This document shows, piece after piece, positions 49,793 through 58,323 of a stretch of 64,000 nt of DNA. Below the pieces are notes generated by a model. It searched no databases. It had not been told where the DNA came from and was given only the letters and a program-made list of their open reading frames with translations. A program made the translations under genes and the position numbers. Source of the DNA: an uncultured Prevotella sp. (GTDB lineage Bacteria > Bacteroidota > Bacteroidia > Bacteroidales > Bacteroidaceae); assembly GCA_900550035.1 (NCBI GenBank), contig URQS01000006.1, positions 1-64,000 of the forward strand, written 5' to 3'. The first letter of the stretch is position 1; every line of letters starts with the position of its first letter.

Positions 49793-51847
49793 ATGAAAAA
49801 TATGAACACGACAACAAAACAACTGCTTGAGGCTACAATAATAGCATGTATAGCGGTCGTAACCATAGCCTTACTGGTATGCAATCCAAAGCAAAGCAAT
49901 AACGATATGGCGCAAAACGGCAACATGCGGTGGCTCGACGATTCTATTGCAGCACTCGCTCCGTCAGCTCTGCAAGCCATAGAGCGTGGCATGAACGAGG
50001 CTGACGACAGCACAACATACTACGAATACGTGCTGCGAAAGGCCCTCTACTACAGCCTGACCGAGCGCCCCGAACGTGCCGACACGCTCATCGACCGTGT
50101 AACTGCATTCGTAATGCACCAGGACGACGGCTATTACGCCATCAACGGAACATGCCTCTCGCCACGCCTCAACTCGCTTATAGCCGGCGCAAAGGCTTGC
50201 CAAGCGGCGCGCGACATGAGTTGTCATCGCGACCCGCGACACATTGTATCACTCTACAACGACACTTATCAGCTGCTGCTCAATAGCGACAGCAAGCACA
50301 ACTTGCCCAAGACGTGCGCCAATATGGCTGATGCCTACCTGCAATGCAACGACCTGCCCAACGCTGCAAAATGGTACCGACGTGCCCTGTTTCTTGTTGA
50401 CTCATTGAATCTGCCGCAGAAAGAGAACGTTACGCTGTATATGGGACTGGCGCAGATATACCTTACGCTGCACGACTATAACAAGGCGAAGCTGTACTAC
50501 GAACGCACTGAGCCTCATCTGAAAGAAATGTCGCCGGCTATGCAGGCGTACTTCATCAACAATCTGGGCAACTTTTACTACTACCAAAAAGACTATGACA
50601 ATGCGCTGAAGACATTCCTGCGCATGAAGAAGATGCTTGAAGAGCACAGGATGATACGTACGTTCGACATGTATCTGTGCAAGATAAATCTTGCCGATGT
50701 GTATCTGAACCTCAACCGACTGGCCGAAGCAACAAAGATGCTTGACGAGGTGGAGCCGTTCTTCCGCTCCACTGGCGACAACACATCTATATACTACTGC
50801 AACACCATACGATTTGGTATTGCTATAAGGTCGGGACATATGGACGAAGCAAGACGCATGATAGAGGCTGACACTGACGAGTCGCTGATACCTAACAGCT
50901 TGGTGAACATACGCAAGAGATATAAGCGCAAATACTATGAGCTGTCCGGACAGTATGATAAGGCGTACGCTATGCTCAAACAGACAATGTTCACAAACGA
51001 CTCTATCGAGAGCGACCTCTCGAAAATGCGTACTGCCGACATCATGGCACAATTCACCAACGACACCCTGCGCCTGCACCACGACCTGGCTATAGAGCAT
51101 AAGAACACCGAAATACAGAGCGTGAGACTCGTCAGCTCACTGGCAATCTCGTTTGCCATCATGCTCGCAATGCTACTTATTCTGTGGTATTTGTATCTGC
51201 GCAAACGCCGATTTAAGGTGCAACTGCAAATGATGAACCTTAAACTTGACAATATACGCAACCGTATCTCGCCACACTTTATGTTCAACGTGCTCAACAA
51301 CCGTATCATAAAGTCGGGCGTGAAGGAGGCCAACGAACTGACCGAACTGGCACAACTAATACGTGCCAATCTCGACATGTCGAGCACACTGGGTGCAATA
51401 CTGTCGCAGGAACTAGAATTTGTGAAGCAATATGTTCGCGTGCAGAGCTATCTGATGGGCGACGACTTTAAGTTTGAGGTGGACATAGCACCCAATATAG
51501 ACACCGACCAGGTAAAGATTCCGTCGATGTTCATACAGATTATTACAGAAAACTCCATAAAACACGGTTTGAGAAACAAGGAGGGCAGCAAGTTGCTGCG
51601 CATCGCCGTAACGCAAGAACATAACGAAACGGTGATAAAAGTGACAGACAACGGACCGGGATTTAATCCTGCTACGCTGCGCCGAAAAACCGGACTGAAT
51701 ATAATAACACAAAGCATTGCTGTTATTAACTTCAGAAACAATGAAAAAATAAGATTCGCAATAAAGAATATCTATAGCGATGACGGCAAGCAAACAAACG
51801 GATGCGAAGCCACACTGAGAGTACCAAAGGGTATCAAAATAGAGTGA
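49793..51847 (+). CDS. LytS-type sensor histidine kinase with TPR sensor region
   Basis: Membrane kinase of 684 residues. An N-terminal membrane segment (about 12-30) is followed by a long helical region of tetratricopeptide-like repeats (about 120-400; e.g. CANMADAYLQCNDLPNAAKWYRRALFLVD), a second membrane helix (about 446-468) and a His_kinase domain with the phospho-accepting His in ISPHFMFNVLNN (about 495) and an ATP site (ITENSIKHGLRN, VTDNGPGFNP). Start ATG 49793 is preferred over the TTG at 49751. It pairs with the LytTR regulator 40 bases downstream. The signal sensed is unknown; TPRs suggest a protein or peptide partner. Confidence 0.88.
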   Translation: MKNMNTTTKQLLEATIIACIAVVTIALLVCNPKQSNNDMAQNGNMRWLDDSIAALAPSALQAIERGMNEADDSTTYYEYVLRKALYYSLTERPERADTLIDRVTAFVMHQDDGYYAINGTCLSPRLNSLIAGAKACQAARDMSCHRDPRHIVSLYNDTYQLLLNSDSKHNLPKTCANMADAYLQCNDLPNAAKWYRRALFLVDSLNLPQKENVTLYMGLAQIYLTLHDYNKAKLYYERTEPHLKEMSPAMQAYFINNLGNFYYYQKDYDNALKTFLRMKKMLEEHRMIRTFDMYLCKINLADVYLNLNRLAEATKMLDEVEPFFRSTGDNTSIYYCNTIRFGIAIRSGHMDEARRMIEADTDESLIPNSLVNIRKRYKRKYYELSGQYDKAYAMLKQTMFTNDSIESDLSKMRTADIMAQFTNDTLRLHHDLAIEHKNTEIQSVRLVSSLAISFAIMLAMLLILWYLYLRKRRFKVQLQMMNLKLDNIRNRISPHFMFNVLNNRIIKSGVKEANELTELAQLIRANLDMSSTLGAILSQELEFVKQYVRVQSYLMGDDFKFEVDIAPNIDTDQVKIPSMFIQIITENSIKHGLRNKEGSKLLRIAVTQEHNETVIKVTDNGPGFNPATLRRKTGLNIITQSIAVINFRNNEKIRFAIKNIYSDDGKQTNGCEATLRVPKGIKIE

Positions 51848-51887
51848 ACTTTTAAATAAAACCAACTTTACAAAACTGACAGACTAT

Positions 51888-52673
51888 ATGGACATATTAA
51901 TAATAGACGACGACCGACAGGCTGCTGAAGTACTAAAAAAGAAGCTGACTGAATACAACGAAATGAACGTTGTAGGTATGGCATACAACGGAATGGACGG
52001 ATTGCAACTATTCAACGAGTGCAAGCCCGACCTAATATTTCTGGATGTAGACATGCCCGATATATCTGGCATAGATTTTCTGGAGCGTATCGAGGCACGC
52101 CCCAGCAATCACTGTCGAGTGATAATGTACACGGCTCACAGCAAATATATGCTGTCGGCATTCCGCAATAAGGCATTCGACTATCTACTTAAACCCATCA
52201 ACGATGCCGAACTGCGCATCATTATACGAAGGGTTTGTATAGACACTAATTATGAACAGCCACAAACACAACAAGCTACAAGCACTACTGCCCCACCGAC
52301 AATAATCGGCGACGGCATTGCACGACGCAATGACGGCAAATATATAGTATACACAAATGCTGTAGACTTCAGGTTGGTGGATATAAACGATGTAGGACTG
52401 TTTGCCTACAATAGCGACTTGCGTGTTTGGGAATTGACACTGGCAGGCGAAAAAGACCCTATCCGACTGAAGCGCAACGTCAACAGCGACACGATTCTGG
52501 CTCTCAACGACACACTGGTGCGCGTGAGCCAAAAGCATGTTATAAATATCAGCTATCTGATGGAGGTGACCGACAATACGTGCCGATTCTACCCTCCATT
52601 CAACAAACTGGATAACGTGAAGGTGGGACGCTTCTTCCGCAAGAAACTGATTGACCGCTTCAGCAGTTTGTAA
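51888..52673 (+). CDS. LytTR-family response regulator
   Basis: Regulator of 261 residues. The receiver domain (1-120) has DDD at 7-9, the phospho-acceptor Asp at about 53 (LIFLDVDMPD), Thr in MYTAHS and Lys in LLKPI. After a Gln/Thr-rich linker (about 125-145), a LytTR DNA-binding domain (about 155-261) contains FRLVDINDVGLFAYNSDLRVW and FVRVSQKHVINISYL-type strands. It is phosphorylated by the upstream kinase and would bind direct repeats in target promoters. Ends 19 bases before the converging CvfB gene with no clear terminator. Confidence 0.92.
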   Translation: MDILIIDDDRQAAEVLKKKLTEYNEMNVVGMAYNGMDGLQLFNECKPDLIFLDVDMPDISGIDFLERIEARPSNHCRVIMYTAHSKYMLSAFRNKAFDYLLKPINDAELRIIIRRVCIDTNYEQPQTQQATSTTAPPTIIGDGIARRNDGKYIVYTNAVDFRLVDINDVGLFAYNSDLRVWELTLAGEKDPIRLKRNVNSDTILALNDTLVRVSQKHVINISYLMEVTDNTCRFYPPFNKLDNVKVGRFFRKKLIDRFSSL

Positions 52674-52692
52674 CAGCCTACCTTACATATTA

Positions 52693-53523
52693 TTATACAA
52701 GAGCTATACCGTTGTCGGTGATATTAATCAGTCGACGACGGTATAGATCGCCTATGGCACGCTTGTACACCTTCTTGCTCACCTGGAAGCGACGCTTTAT
52801 GTCCTCGGCATCGCTGCGGTCGCCAAGGTCGCACACACCACCATTGTCTTTAAGATACTGCAGCAGGGTTTCGGAGAAATCGAGTGTCTGCTGACGACCT
52901 GTAGGCTGAAGCGTAACGTCTATTTTGCCGTCGGGACGCACCGTGTTGATATATCCCTTCACACGGTCGCCGGTGTGCAGATAGCGGAACACCTGGTCTT
53001 CGTAAACAAGTCCGGGATAGCAGTTGTCGATTATCACCTTAAATCCCATCTCGGTCTTCTGCCACACCAATAGGTCTACCTCCTGACCGTGGTTGTAGAA
53101 AGGATGACGCTCGGCAAAATAGCGCTCCACCTTGGCAGATGCCACAATGCGGTAGCTCTCCTCGTCGATGTGTACATGCACGATGTAGCTCTCGCCCTTC
53201 TGCATGCGCTTCTTCTGCTCGCGGAACGGACAGAAGATGTCTTTCATCAGTCCCCAGTTGAGGAATGCGCCATACTCGTTGACCCACGAAACCTCCAAAT
53301 AAGCGAAGTCGCCCACCTTGCAAAGCGGATGCTCGGTAGTAGCAACGGGACGCTCCTCCTGGTCGAGATAGACAAACACTTCGAGCTCGTCGCCCGGCTT
53401 CACACCCTCTGGTACATAACGCTTGGGCAATAATATCTCGCCCTCATTGCCGCCGTCGAGGTACAATCCGAAGTCTACCTCCTTCACAACGGTCATCTTA
53501 TTGTAATCGCCAAGTTTTATCAT
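52693..53523 (-). CDS. CvfB-like S1 RNA-binding protein
   Basis: Cytoplasmic protein of 276 residues of the CvfB/YitL type: two or three S1-like barrels (MTVVKEVDFGLYLDGGNEGEILLPKRY; KVGDFAYLEVSWVNEYGAFLNWGLMKDIFCPF; GDRVKGYINTVRPDGKIDVTLQP) and a C-terminal winged helix (DAEDIKRRFQVSKKVYKRAIGDLYRRRLI). Related proteins affect RNA stability and virulence genes in Gram-positives; role here is not known. Stands alone, converging on the response regulator. No TAnnTTTG box seen upstream. Confidence 0.85.
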   Translation of the reverse strand: MIKLGDYNKMTVVKEVDFGLYLDGGNEGEILLPKRYVPEGVKPGDELEVFVYLDQEERPVATTEHPLCKVGDFAYLEVSWVNEYGAFLNWGLMKDIFCPFREQKKRMQKGESYIVHVHIDEESYRIVASAKVERYFAERHPFYNHGQEVDLLVWQKTEMGFKVIIDNCYPGLVYEDQVFRYLHTGDRVKGYINTVRPDGKIDVTLQPTGRQQTLDFSETLLQYLKDNGGVCDLGDRSDAEDIKRRFQVSKKVYKRAIGDLYRRRLINITDNGIALV

Positions 53524-53633
53524 AAAGTTCTATTTGTAAACAGTTAAACAATTAATTAGCTATAGGACTGCAACAATACAACATGTTGAAAGCCCTAATA
53601 GTTTATAGACCGAAATGCAATAGCTCAACAAAT

Positions 53634-53835
53634 GCGGGCTGAAAGCCCAATAATCACATAGCCCAGGGCAACGCCCTGGGTAAGAGAACAAGCACAATCT
53701 TGCGCCCTGCAAGGGCAAAAGCTCTTATCATCAATGCTTTTGCCCTTACAGGGCGCATTGTTATTTGGAATTAATCTCCCCAGGGCGCTGCCCTGGGCTA
53801 TGTACTTCTGCCCCTTCGGGGCGTACTGCTTGTGT
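53634..53835. repeat. Nested multi-hairpin intergenic element
   Basis: Five short hairpins: GGGCTGAAAGCCC (53636-53648), CCCAGGGCAACGCCCTGGG (53662-53680), GCCCTGCAAGGGC (53704-53716), CCCAGGGCGCTGCCCTGGG (53779-53797) and GCCCCTTCGGGGC (53810-53822). They also pair at long range: CATAGCCCAGGGC with GCCCTGGGCTATG, and TGCGCCCT..AAGGGCAAAAGC (53701-53722) with 53736-53757, so the whole folds into a large cruciform. Elements of this look recur in Bacteroidetes and often produce false small ORFs, such as the 71-codon frame here. Confidence 0.85.
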
Positions 53836-53870
53836 CCCAATTGCCTTATCCTTGTTAAACTAGTCTATTA

Positions 53871-54557
53871 TTACACTATATCGTTCTTCACTTCACTTTC
53901 CTCTGCATCCTTAATCTGTCCGTCCTCAATATGTATGGTGCGGTCGGTGATGCTTGCCAGATGCTCGTCGTGAGTGACGATGACGAAGGTCTGACCAAAG
54001 CGGTCGCGCAGGTCGAAGAAGAGCTGATGGAGTTCGGCCTTGTTCTTTGAATCGAGCGAACCGGACGGTTCGTCGGCAAAGACTACAGCAGGATTGTTGA
54101 CGAGGGCACGTGCCACTGCCACACGCTGCTTCTCGCCGCCCGACAGTTCGGCAGGCTTGTGCGAAGCGCGGTCGGCAAGTCCCATGAACTCGAGCAGTTC
54201 CATGGCACGCTGCTTAGCCTCCGACTGGCTCTTGCCACCAATAAAGGCAGGTATCATCACGTTCTCAAGAGCTGTAAACTCGGGCAGAAGCTGATGAAAC
54301 TGGAACACAAATCCTATATGACGGTTGCGGAAATCACTCAACTTCTTTGTAGAAAGGCTGCGCACGTCTACTCCATCGACAACTATCTCGCCGCTGTCGG
54401 GGCTGTCGAGCGTACCCATTATCTGCAACAATGTTGTCTTGCCAGCACCACTCGGTCCGACAATGCTCACCACCTCGCCCTTATTGATGTGGAGGTCGAT
54501 GCCCTTAAGCACCTGAAGCGAGCCGAAACTCTTAGTTATTCCTTTAATGTCAATCAT
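53871..54557 (-). CDS. ABC transporter ATPase, LolD-like
   Basis: ATP-binding subunit of 228 residues: Walker A VGPSGAGKTTLLQIMG, Q-loop FVFQFHQLLPEFTALENV, signature LSGGEKQRVAVARAL, Walker B VVFADEPSGSLD and H-loop VTHDEHLA. The start MIDIKGITKSFGSLQVLKGIDLHINKGEVV and the LLPEFTALENVMIPAFI segment fit the LolD/MacB family, which drives lipoprotein release or other periplasmic work. No permease gene is next to it; LolCE is expected elsewhere. It is preceded by a heptamer repeat and may be read from the antiporter gene upstream. Confidence 0.87.
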   Translation of the reverse strand: MIDIKGITKSFGSLQVLKGIDLHINKGEVVSIVGPSGAGKTTLLQIMGTLDSPDSGEIVVDGVDVRSLSTKKLSDFRNRHIGFVFQFHQLLPEFTALENVMIPAFIGGKSQSEAKQRAMELLEFMGLADRASHKPAELSGGEKQRVAVARALVNNPAVVFADEPSGSLDSKNKAELHQLFFDLRDRFGQTFVIVTHDEHLASITDRTIHIEDGQIKDAEESEVKNDIV

Positions 54558-54558
54558 A

Positions 54559-54652
54559 TTGAGTTTTGAATTTTGAGTTTTGAATTCTGAATTGTTCTCG
54601 GCTACGCCTGCAATTTTGAATTATTCATTTTTGAATTTTCAATTACAATTTT
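54559..54652. repeat. Heptamer array with GC core (locus H4)
   Basis: TTGAGTT/TTGAATT heptamers (54559-54594) are followed by a core CTCGGCTACGCCTGC (54597-54611) and inverted AATT/TTCAATT units reaching into the antiporter stop codon. The core and the following bases are nearly the reverse complement of locus H6 at 60690-60720, so these two are copies of one repeat. Confidence 0.85.
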
Positions 54653-56763
54653 CTCTTTATCCACTTGCCAATGGTCTCGTATGCACTCTGATCCTCGGTG
54701 TGCTGCGGCTGTGCAAACGTCATCTCGTCCATTGCATCGCCGTGCTGGTCGGGGAATATAATCATTATGTTGGTACCTGAGAAGTGGCGTGTTATCTCGT
54801 CGGGCAGGAACTCCAGTGCGTTCTTGTACGACACGGTGCCCTTGCGCGCGGTGACTACCACAAACAGATTGTCAGGCGATATTGAAGCTGCCAGATTGGG
54901 CATCTCCGCCCAGTGAGCCATCTTCATGTACGACACACGCATGTCGTGGTGGCGGCTGAGTACATAGTTCTTTATCAGCGGCAGCACATCCTCACGACCG
55001 AAAAACTCGGTGTGGCACTCCAGATTAGAACCAAGTCGGCACAGACGCTCAAGCCAGCGGTAGAAGCCCGGCTCAAACTGTGCTCGCGAAGGCACTGCTA
55101 CCTGTATGCGTCGTATCGTGGTGAGCGGCTGTGTGAGTCGCGCCATGATAATCTGACTGTTGAGTCCGTTGAACAGACTCTGATGAAACTCGCCCCAGAA
55201 CTTCTGCGACACCTCAGGGTGCATGTGCATACCGATGAGAATCTCGGTGGCACGGAATTCCTTGTAGGCATGGCGTATGCCGTTGGCAATGTTGGCTGCG
55301 ACTCGTACCTGGGTCTGCATGTGTATGTCGGTGGCAGCCGAATACTGTGCCATGCGCTCCAGCAATCGCTGTCCTTGCTCCTGATTGCGTGGCATGTCAT
55401 CGTCGTCGTACACCACATTGAGTCCTACAAACTGCGTATTGTTCTTAGGATTGCGCATCATCATGGCAAGATTTACCAGACGCTGGGCATACTCGAGATA
55501 CTTCATCGGTATAAGCACCTTCTCCTCGCTGTTGGACGCAGTGCTGTCTTCAGGCATCTCCTTGTCGCGCAGGGTTATCTGCTGGGCAGAGCGCTCGGTG
55601 ACTATGGTGGAGATGATACACGTGAAGAGTATCATTATAACCACACCGTTGAGCATATCGTCGGTGACGAGCGGCACGCCCGGCTCTACCTCCATCTTCA
55701 TGCCCACCATCAGCATGGCAATGGCACCGGCTGCGTGGGCTGACGTGAGGCCGAACATCATATTGCCCGACGACAACGGCAGACGAAACAGCTTTGCGGC
55801 TATGTAGGCGGCTAATGCCTTGCCCACCGTTCCGAATACTACAATCATTATCACTACGCCCACTATACCGCCTCCGGCAAAGAGCAGTCGGAGATTGATG
55901 AGCATGCCAACTCCTATAAGGAAGTAAGGGATGAAGAGCGCATTGCCTATAAACTCAATGCGATTCATCAAAGGCGACACGTGTGGTATGAAACGGTTGA
56001 GGATGAGTCCGGCAACGAAGGCTCCGAAGATGCCCTCCAGTCCTACTGCCTCACTAAGGGCTGCACTCATGAAGAGCATCGACATGACGAAGATGAACTG
56101 CATGACGGCATCGCTATAACGACGCAGAAACCATCGCGCCAAACGTGGGATGAGCAATGCCATCAGAACGCAATAGCCAACGAACTTGCCCACAAACAAC
56201 AACCAGAACATCACGCCGGTATTGCCGCCGTACGATGCCACGATAGCTGCCAGCGACACAAGAGCCATCAACAGCGATATCATCGACGAACCTACCGACA
56301 GCGTGACGCTGGGCTTGCGCTGCAATCCGTATCTGCCCACAATGGGATAGGCTATCAACGTGTTGGAAGCCATGATACATCCCAACAACAGCGAGGCAAG
56401 CACCGAATAGTGCAGCACCGTGATGCACGCCACGTATGTCATGACAGACGGCACGGCAAAGGTGAGCAGTCCGAACACGCCGAAGCGCCCCTTGTTGCGC
56501 CGTACGCCCTCGATGTCCATCTCAAGCGACGCAAGAAACATTATATAGTAGAGTCCTACCTTGCCAAACAGCTCGAACGAGTCGTCGCGCACCAGTATGT
56601 TAAAACCATACTGACCCACTGCCACTCCTGCCAACACCATTCCGATGATGTGCGGAATGCGAAGCTTGCCCATCACAATCGGGGCAAAGAGGATTATGAG
56701 CATCACCACAAAGAAGATGAGTGTGGGGTCGGTTATTGGGAAACAACTGGCTATATCGGTCAT
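54643..56763 (-). CDS. Cation/proton antiporter (CPA2 family) with cytoplasmic regulatory domain
   Basis: Inner-membrane protein of 706 residues. The first 400 residues form about 12-13 helices of the KefB/NapA type (GKLRIPHIIGMVLAGVAVGQYG; LEMDIEG; VFGAFVAGLILNRFIP-like EGIFGAFVAGLIL; GLTSAHAAGAIAMLMVG). The C-terminal 270 residues look like a universal-stress-like nucleotide-binding domain (VLIPMKYLEYAQRLVNLAMMM ... IMARLTQPLTTIRRIQVAVPSRAQ). It likely exchanges Na+ or K+ for H+. TAACTTTG box at 56841-56848; lolD-like gene follows in the same direction. Confidence 0.87.
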   Translation of the reverse strand: MTDIASCFPITDPTLIFFVVMLIILFAPIVMGKLRIPHIIGMVLAGVAVGQYGFNILVRDDSFELFGKVGLYYIMFLASLEMDIEGVRRNKGRFGVFGLLTFAVPSVMTYVACITVLHYSVLASLLLGCIMASNTLIAYPIVGRYGLQRKPSVTLSVGSSMISLLMALVSLAAIVASYGGNTGVMFWLLFVGKFVGYCVLMALLIPRLARWFLRRYSDAVMQFIFVMSMLFMSAALSEAVGLEGIFGAFVAGLILNRFIPHVSPLMNRIEFIGNALFIPYFLIGVGMLINLRLLFAGGGIVGVVIMIVVFGTVGKALAAYIAAKLFRLPLSSGNMMFGLTSAHAAGAIAMLMVGMKMEVEPGVPLVTDDMLNGVVIMILFTCIISTIVTERSAQQITLRDKEMPEDSTASNSEEKVLIPMKYLEYAQRLVNLAMMMRNPKNNTQFVGLNVVYDDDDMPRNQEQGQRLLERMAQYSAATDIHMQTQVRVAANIANGIRHAYKEFRATEILIGMHMHPEVSQKFWGEFHQSLFNGLNSQIIMARLTQPLTTIRRIQVAVPSRAQFEPGFYRWLERLCRLGSNLECHTEFFGREDVLPLIKNYVLSRHHDMRVSYMKMAHWAEMPNLAASISPDNLFVVVTARKGTVSYKNALEFLPDEITRHFSGTNIMIIFPDQHGDAMDEMTFAQPQHTEDQSAYETIGKWIKRKL

Positions 56764-56840
56764 ATCGGCTTGTGTTTGAGTTTATATCATGGGGCGCTTT
56801 TGTTTTTAATAATGTAGCTATATCTTTTGCAAGAATAGTG

Positions 56841-56848
56841 CAAAGTTA
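56841..56848 (-). promoter_or_regulatory. -7 box of the antiporter gene
   Basis: TAACTTTG on the minus strand, 78 bases before the ATG, with a weak AATG 18 bases upstream. Confidence 0.5.
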
Positions 56849-56902
56849 CGGAAAATCCATCTAAAACATTCATAAAGCGGATTAAACTTGACGAATGGAT
56901 AC

Positions 56903-56936
56903 AAAAAAAGCGGACAAGTTTTTAACTTGTCCGCTT
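56903..56936 (-). terminator. Terminator of the tRNA-Val gene
   Basis: AAGCGGACAAGTT (56908-56920) pairs perfectly with AACTTGTCCGCTT (56924-56936) around a 3-base loop, and seven T follow on the minus strand (56909-56903). Confidence 0.9.
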
Positions 56937-56943
56937 GTCGGTG

Positions 56944-57018
56944 TGGGCGTTGACGGATTCGAACCGCCGACCCTCTGCTTGTAAGGCAGATGCTCTAAAC
57001 CAGCTGAGCTAAACGCCC
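56944..57018 (-). tRNA. tRNA-Val (anticodon TAC)
   Basis: Minus-strand sequence folds as a standard cloverleaf: acceptor GGGCGTT/AACGCCC with discriminator A, D arm GCTCAGCTGGTTTAGAGC, anticodon stem TCTGC/GCAGA around CTTACAA (anticodon TAC), T arm with GGTTCGAATCC. CCA is not encoded. It has its own promoter and terminator, so it is transcribed alone. Confidence 0.96.
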
Positions 57019-57071
57019 GATTGCTTTATTCATCGTTCTTAGCAGTATTGCTTAGTTCTTTAAAGCGAGTG

Positions 57072-57103
57072 CAAAGGTATAGCATTTTGGCGAAACCTCC
57101 AAA
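57072..57103 (-). promoter_or_regulatory. Promoter of tRNA-Val
   Basis: TACCTTTG (57079-57072) with TTTG (57103-57100) 20 bases upstream on the minus strand; predicted start about 45 bases before the mature tRNA. Confidence 0.75.
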
Positions 57104-57236
57104 TGTTTTGGCAACTTTTTTCAAGAAAAATCAAAAAAAATGAAGAAAAGAAGGTTTTTAGGGGTAAAAACGGGGTAAAACAGTGATAATTCTCCCAAAT
57201 TCCACAATAATTATATAAAAGGGGCGTTATACGAAT

Positions 57237-58184
57237 GTGTTTAAACGCGTACATATATATATAATAGCCACAATGATGCTTACGCTTGTCTCCCAACGGA
57301 GCCATGCGCAGTACGACGTGGCATTCAGCCATTACTTCGACATGGAGCCGTCGTTCAATTCTGCCTCGGTTGGCAAGCAGTCGAAACTGAACGTATCGGC
57401 GGCTTACGCAATGGACTTTGCCGGATTCAAGCACAACCCTCGCACCATGTACGTGGGAGCGGATATGCCTCTGTATTTTCTCAAATCGTATCACGGCGTG
57501 GGACTACAGTTTATGAACGACAAAATCGGACTGTTCACCCATCAGCGACTCGCCATGCAGTACGCCTTCCGACTCAAGATGTTCGGCGGACAACTGGCAG
57601 CGGGCATATCTGCCGGACTGCTAAGCGAGACGTTCGACGGAACCAAAGTGGACCTTGAAGACTCGAGCGACCCGGCTTTCTCATCGTCGAAACTCGACGG
57701 CAACTCGATTGACCTCGGTGCGGCGCTATACTATACTCACAAGAACTGGTATGCGGGATTGTCAGTACAGCACCTCAACTCGCCGCTCATCAATCTTGGC
57801 GACAAGAACGAATTGCAGGTAGATGCCACATATTATCTCACGGGCGGATACAACATACGATTGCGCAACCCTTTCGTTACGATTAAGCCCTCGTTCATTG
57901 TACGTACGGATGCAACGGCATGGCGCGCCGACATAACGGGGCGCGTTGTCTATACCAACGACCGCAAGATGATGTACGGAGGCGTGAGCTACTCACCTAC
58001 CAATTCGGTGACGTTTCTCGTAGGCGGACGTGTTCACGGAGTGCTGCTGGGCTACTCTTACGAGATGTACACGTCGGGCGTCAATCCCGGCAACGGCAGT
58101 CACGAACTATACGTGGGCTATCAGGTAGACCTCAACTTAGGCAAGAAAGGACGCAATCTGCACAAGAGCGTGAGGACGCTGTGA
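57237..58184 (+). CDS. porP: PorP/SprF-family type IX secretion outer-membrane protein
   Basis: Protein of 315 residues starting at GTG 57237, with signal peptide ending SHAQ (residue 25). The start of the mature protein, YDVAFSHYFDMEPSFNSASVGKQSKLNVSAAY, and repeated barrel strands (YAFRLKMFGGQLAAGISAGLL; VGYQVDLNLG at the end) are the PorP/SprF signature. These barrels anchor to or partner with the PorK/N ring of the T9SS or tether surface filaments. First gene of the porP-gldK-gldL-gldM-gldN run. No TAnnTTTG box was found in the 218-bp gap upstream. Confidence 0.9.
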   Translation: MFKRVHIYIIATMMLTLVSQRSHAQYDVAFSHYFDMEPSFNSASVGKQSKLNVSAAYAMDFAGFKHNPRTMYVGADMPLYFLKSYHGVGLQFMNDKIGLFTHQRLAMQYAFRLKMFGGQLAAGISAGLLSETFDGTKVDLEDSSDPAFSSSKLDGNSIDLGAALYYTHKNWYAGLSVQHLNSPLINLGDKNELQVDATYYLTGGYNIRLRNPFVTIKPSFIVRTDATAWRADITGRVVYTNDRKMMYGGVSYSPTNSVTFLVGGRVHGVLLGYSYEMYTSGVNPGNGSHELYVGYQVDLNLGKKGRNLHKSVRTL

Positions 58185-58188
58185 GAAT

Positions 58189-58262
58189 GTTGAATGTTGA
58201 GTGTTGAATGTTGAATTGGTCGGCTTCGCCGATTAGGAATTGTTCAATTTTGAATTAGCAAG
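58189..58262. repeat. Heptamer array with GC hairpin (locus H5)
   Basis: TGTTGAA/TGTTGAG heptamers (58189-58217), the hairpin TCGGCTTCGCCGA (58220-58232), then inverted TTCAATT-type units. Same architecture as H1, H4 and H6 with a different heptamer. Confidence 0.8.
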
Positions 58263-58299
58263 GCTCAAAAAGGCCCAGAAAGGCCCAGCAAAGGCTCAG
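58258..58299. repeat. Four-fold ~10-bp repeat before gldK
   Basis: AAGGCTCAAA, AAGGCCCAGA, AAGGCCCAGC and AAAGGCTCAG follow each other, ending 25 bases before the gldK ATG. They would lie in the gldK leader. Confidence 0.75.
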
Positions 58300-58323
58300 T
58301 AAAAGATTAATAACACAAAATAG

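Noticed and set aside
53625..53840. 71-codon ORF within the multi-hairpin element
   Set aside because: Composition follows the palindromes; such ORFs are typical false predictions on GC-rich hairpin repeats.
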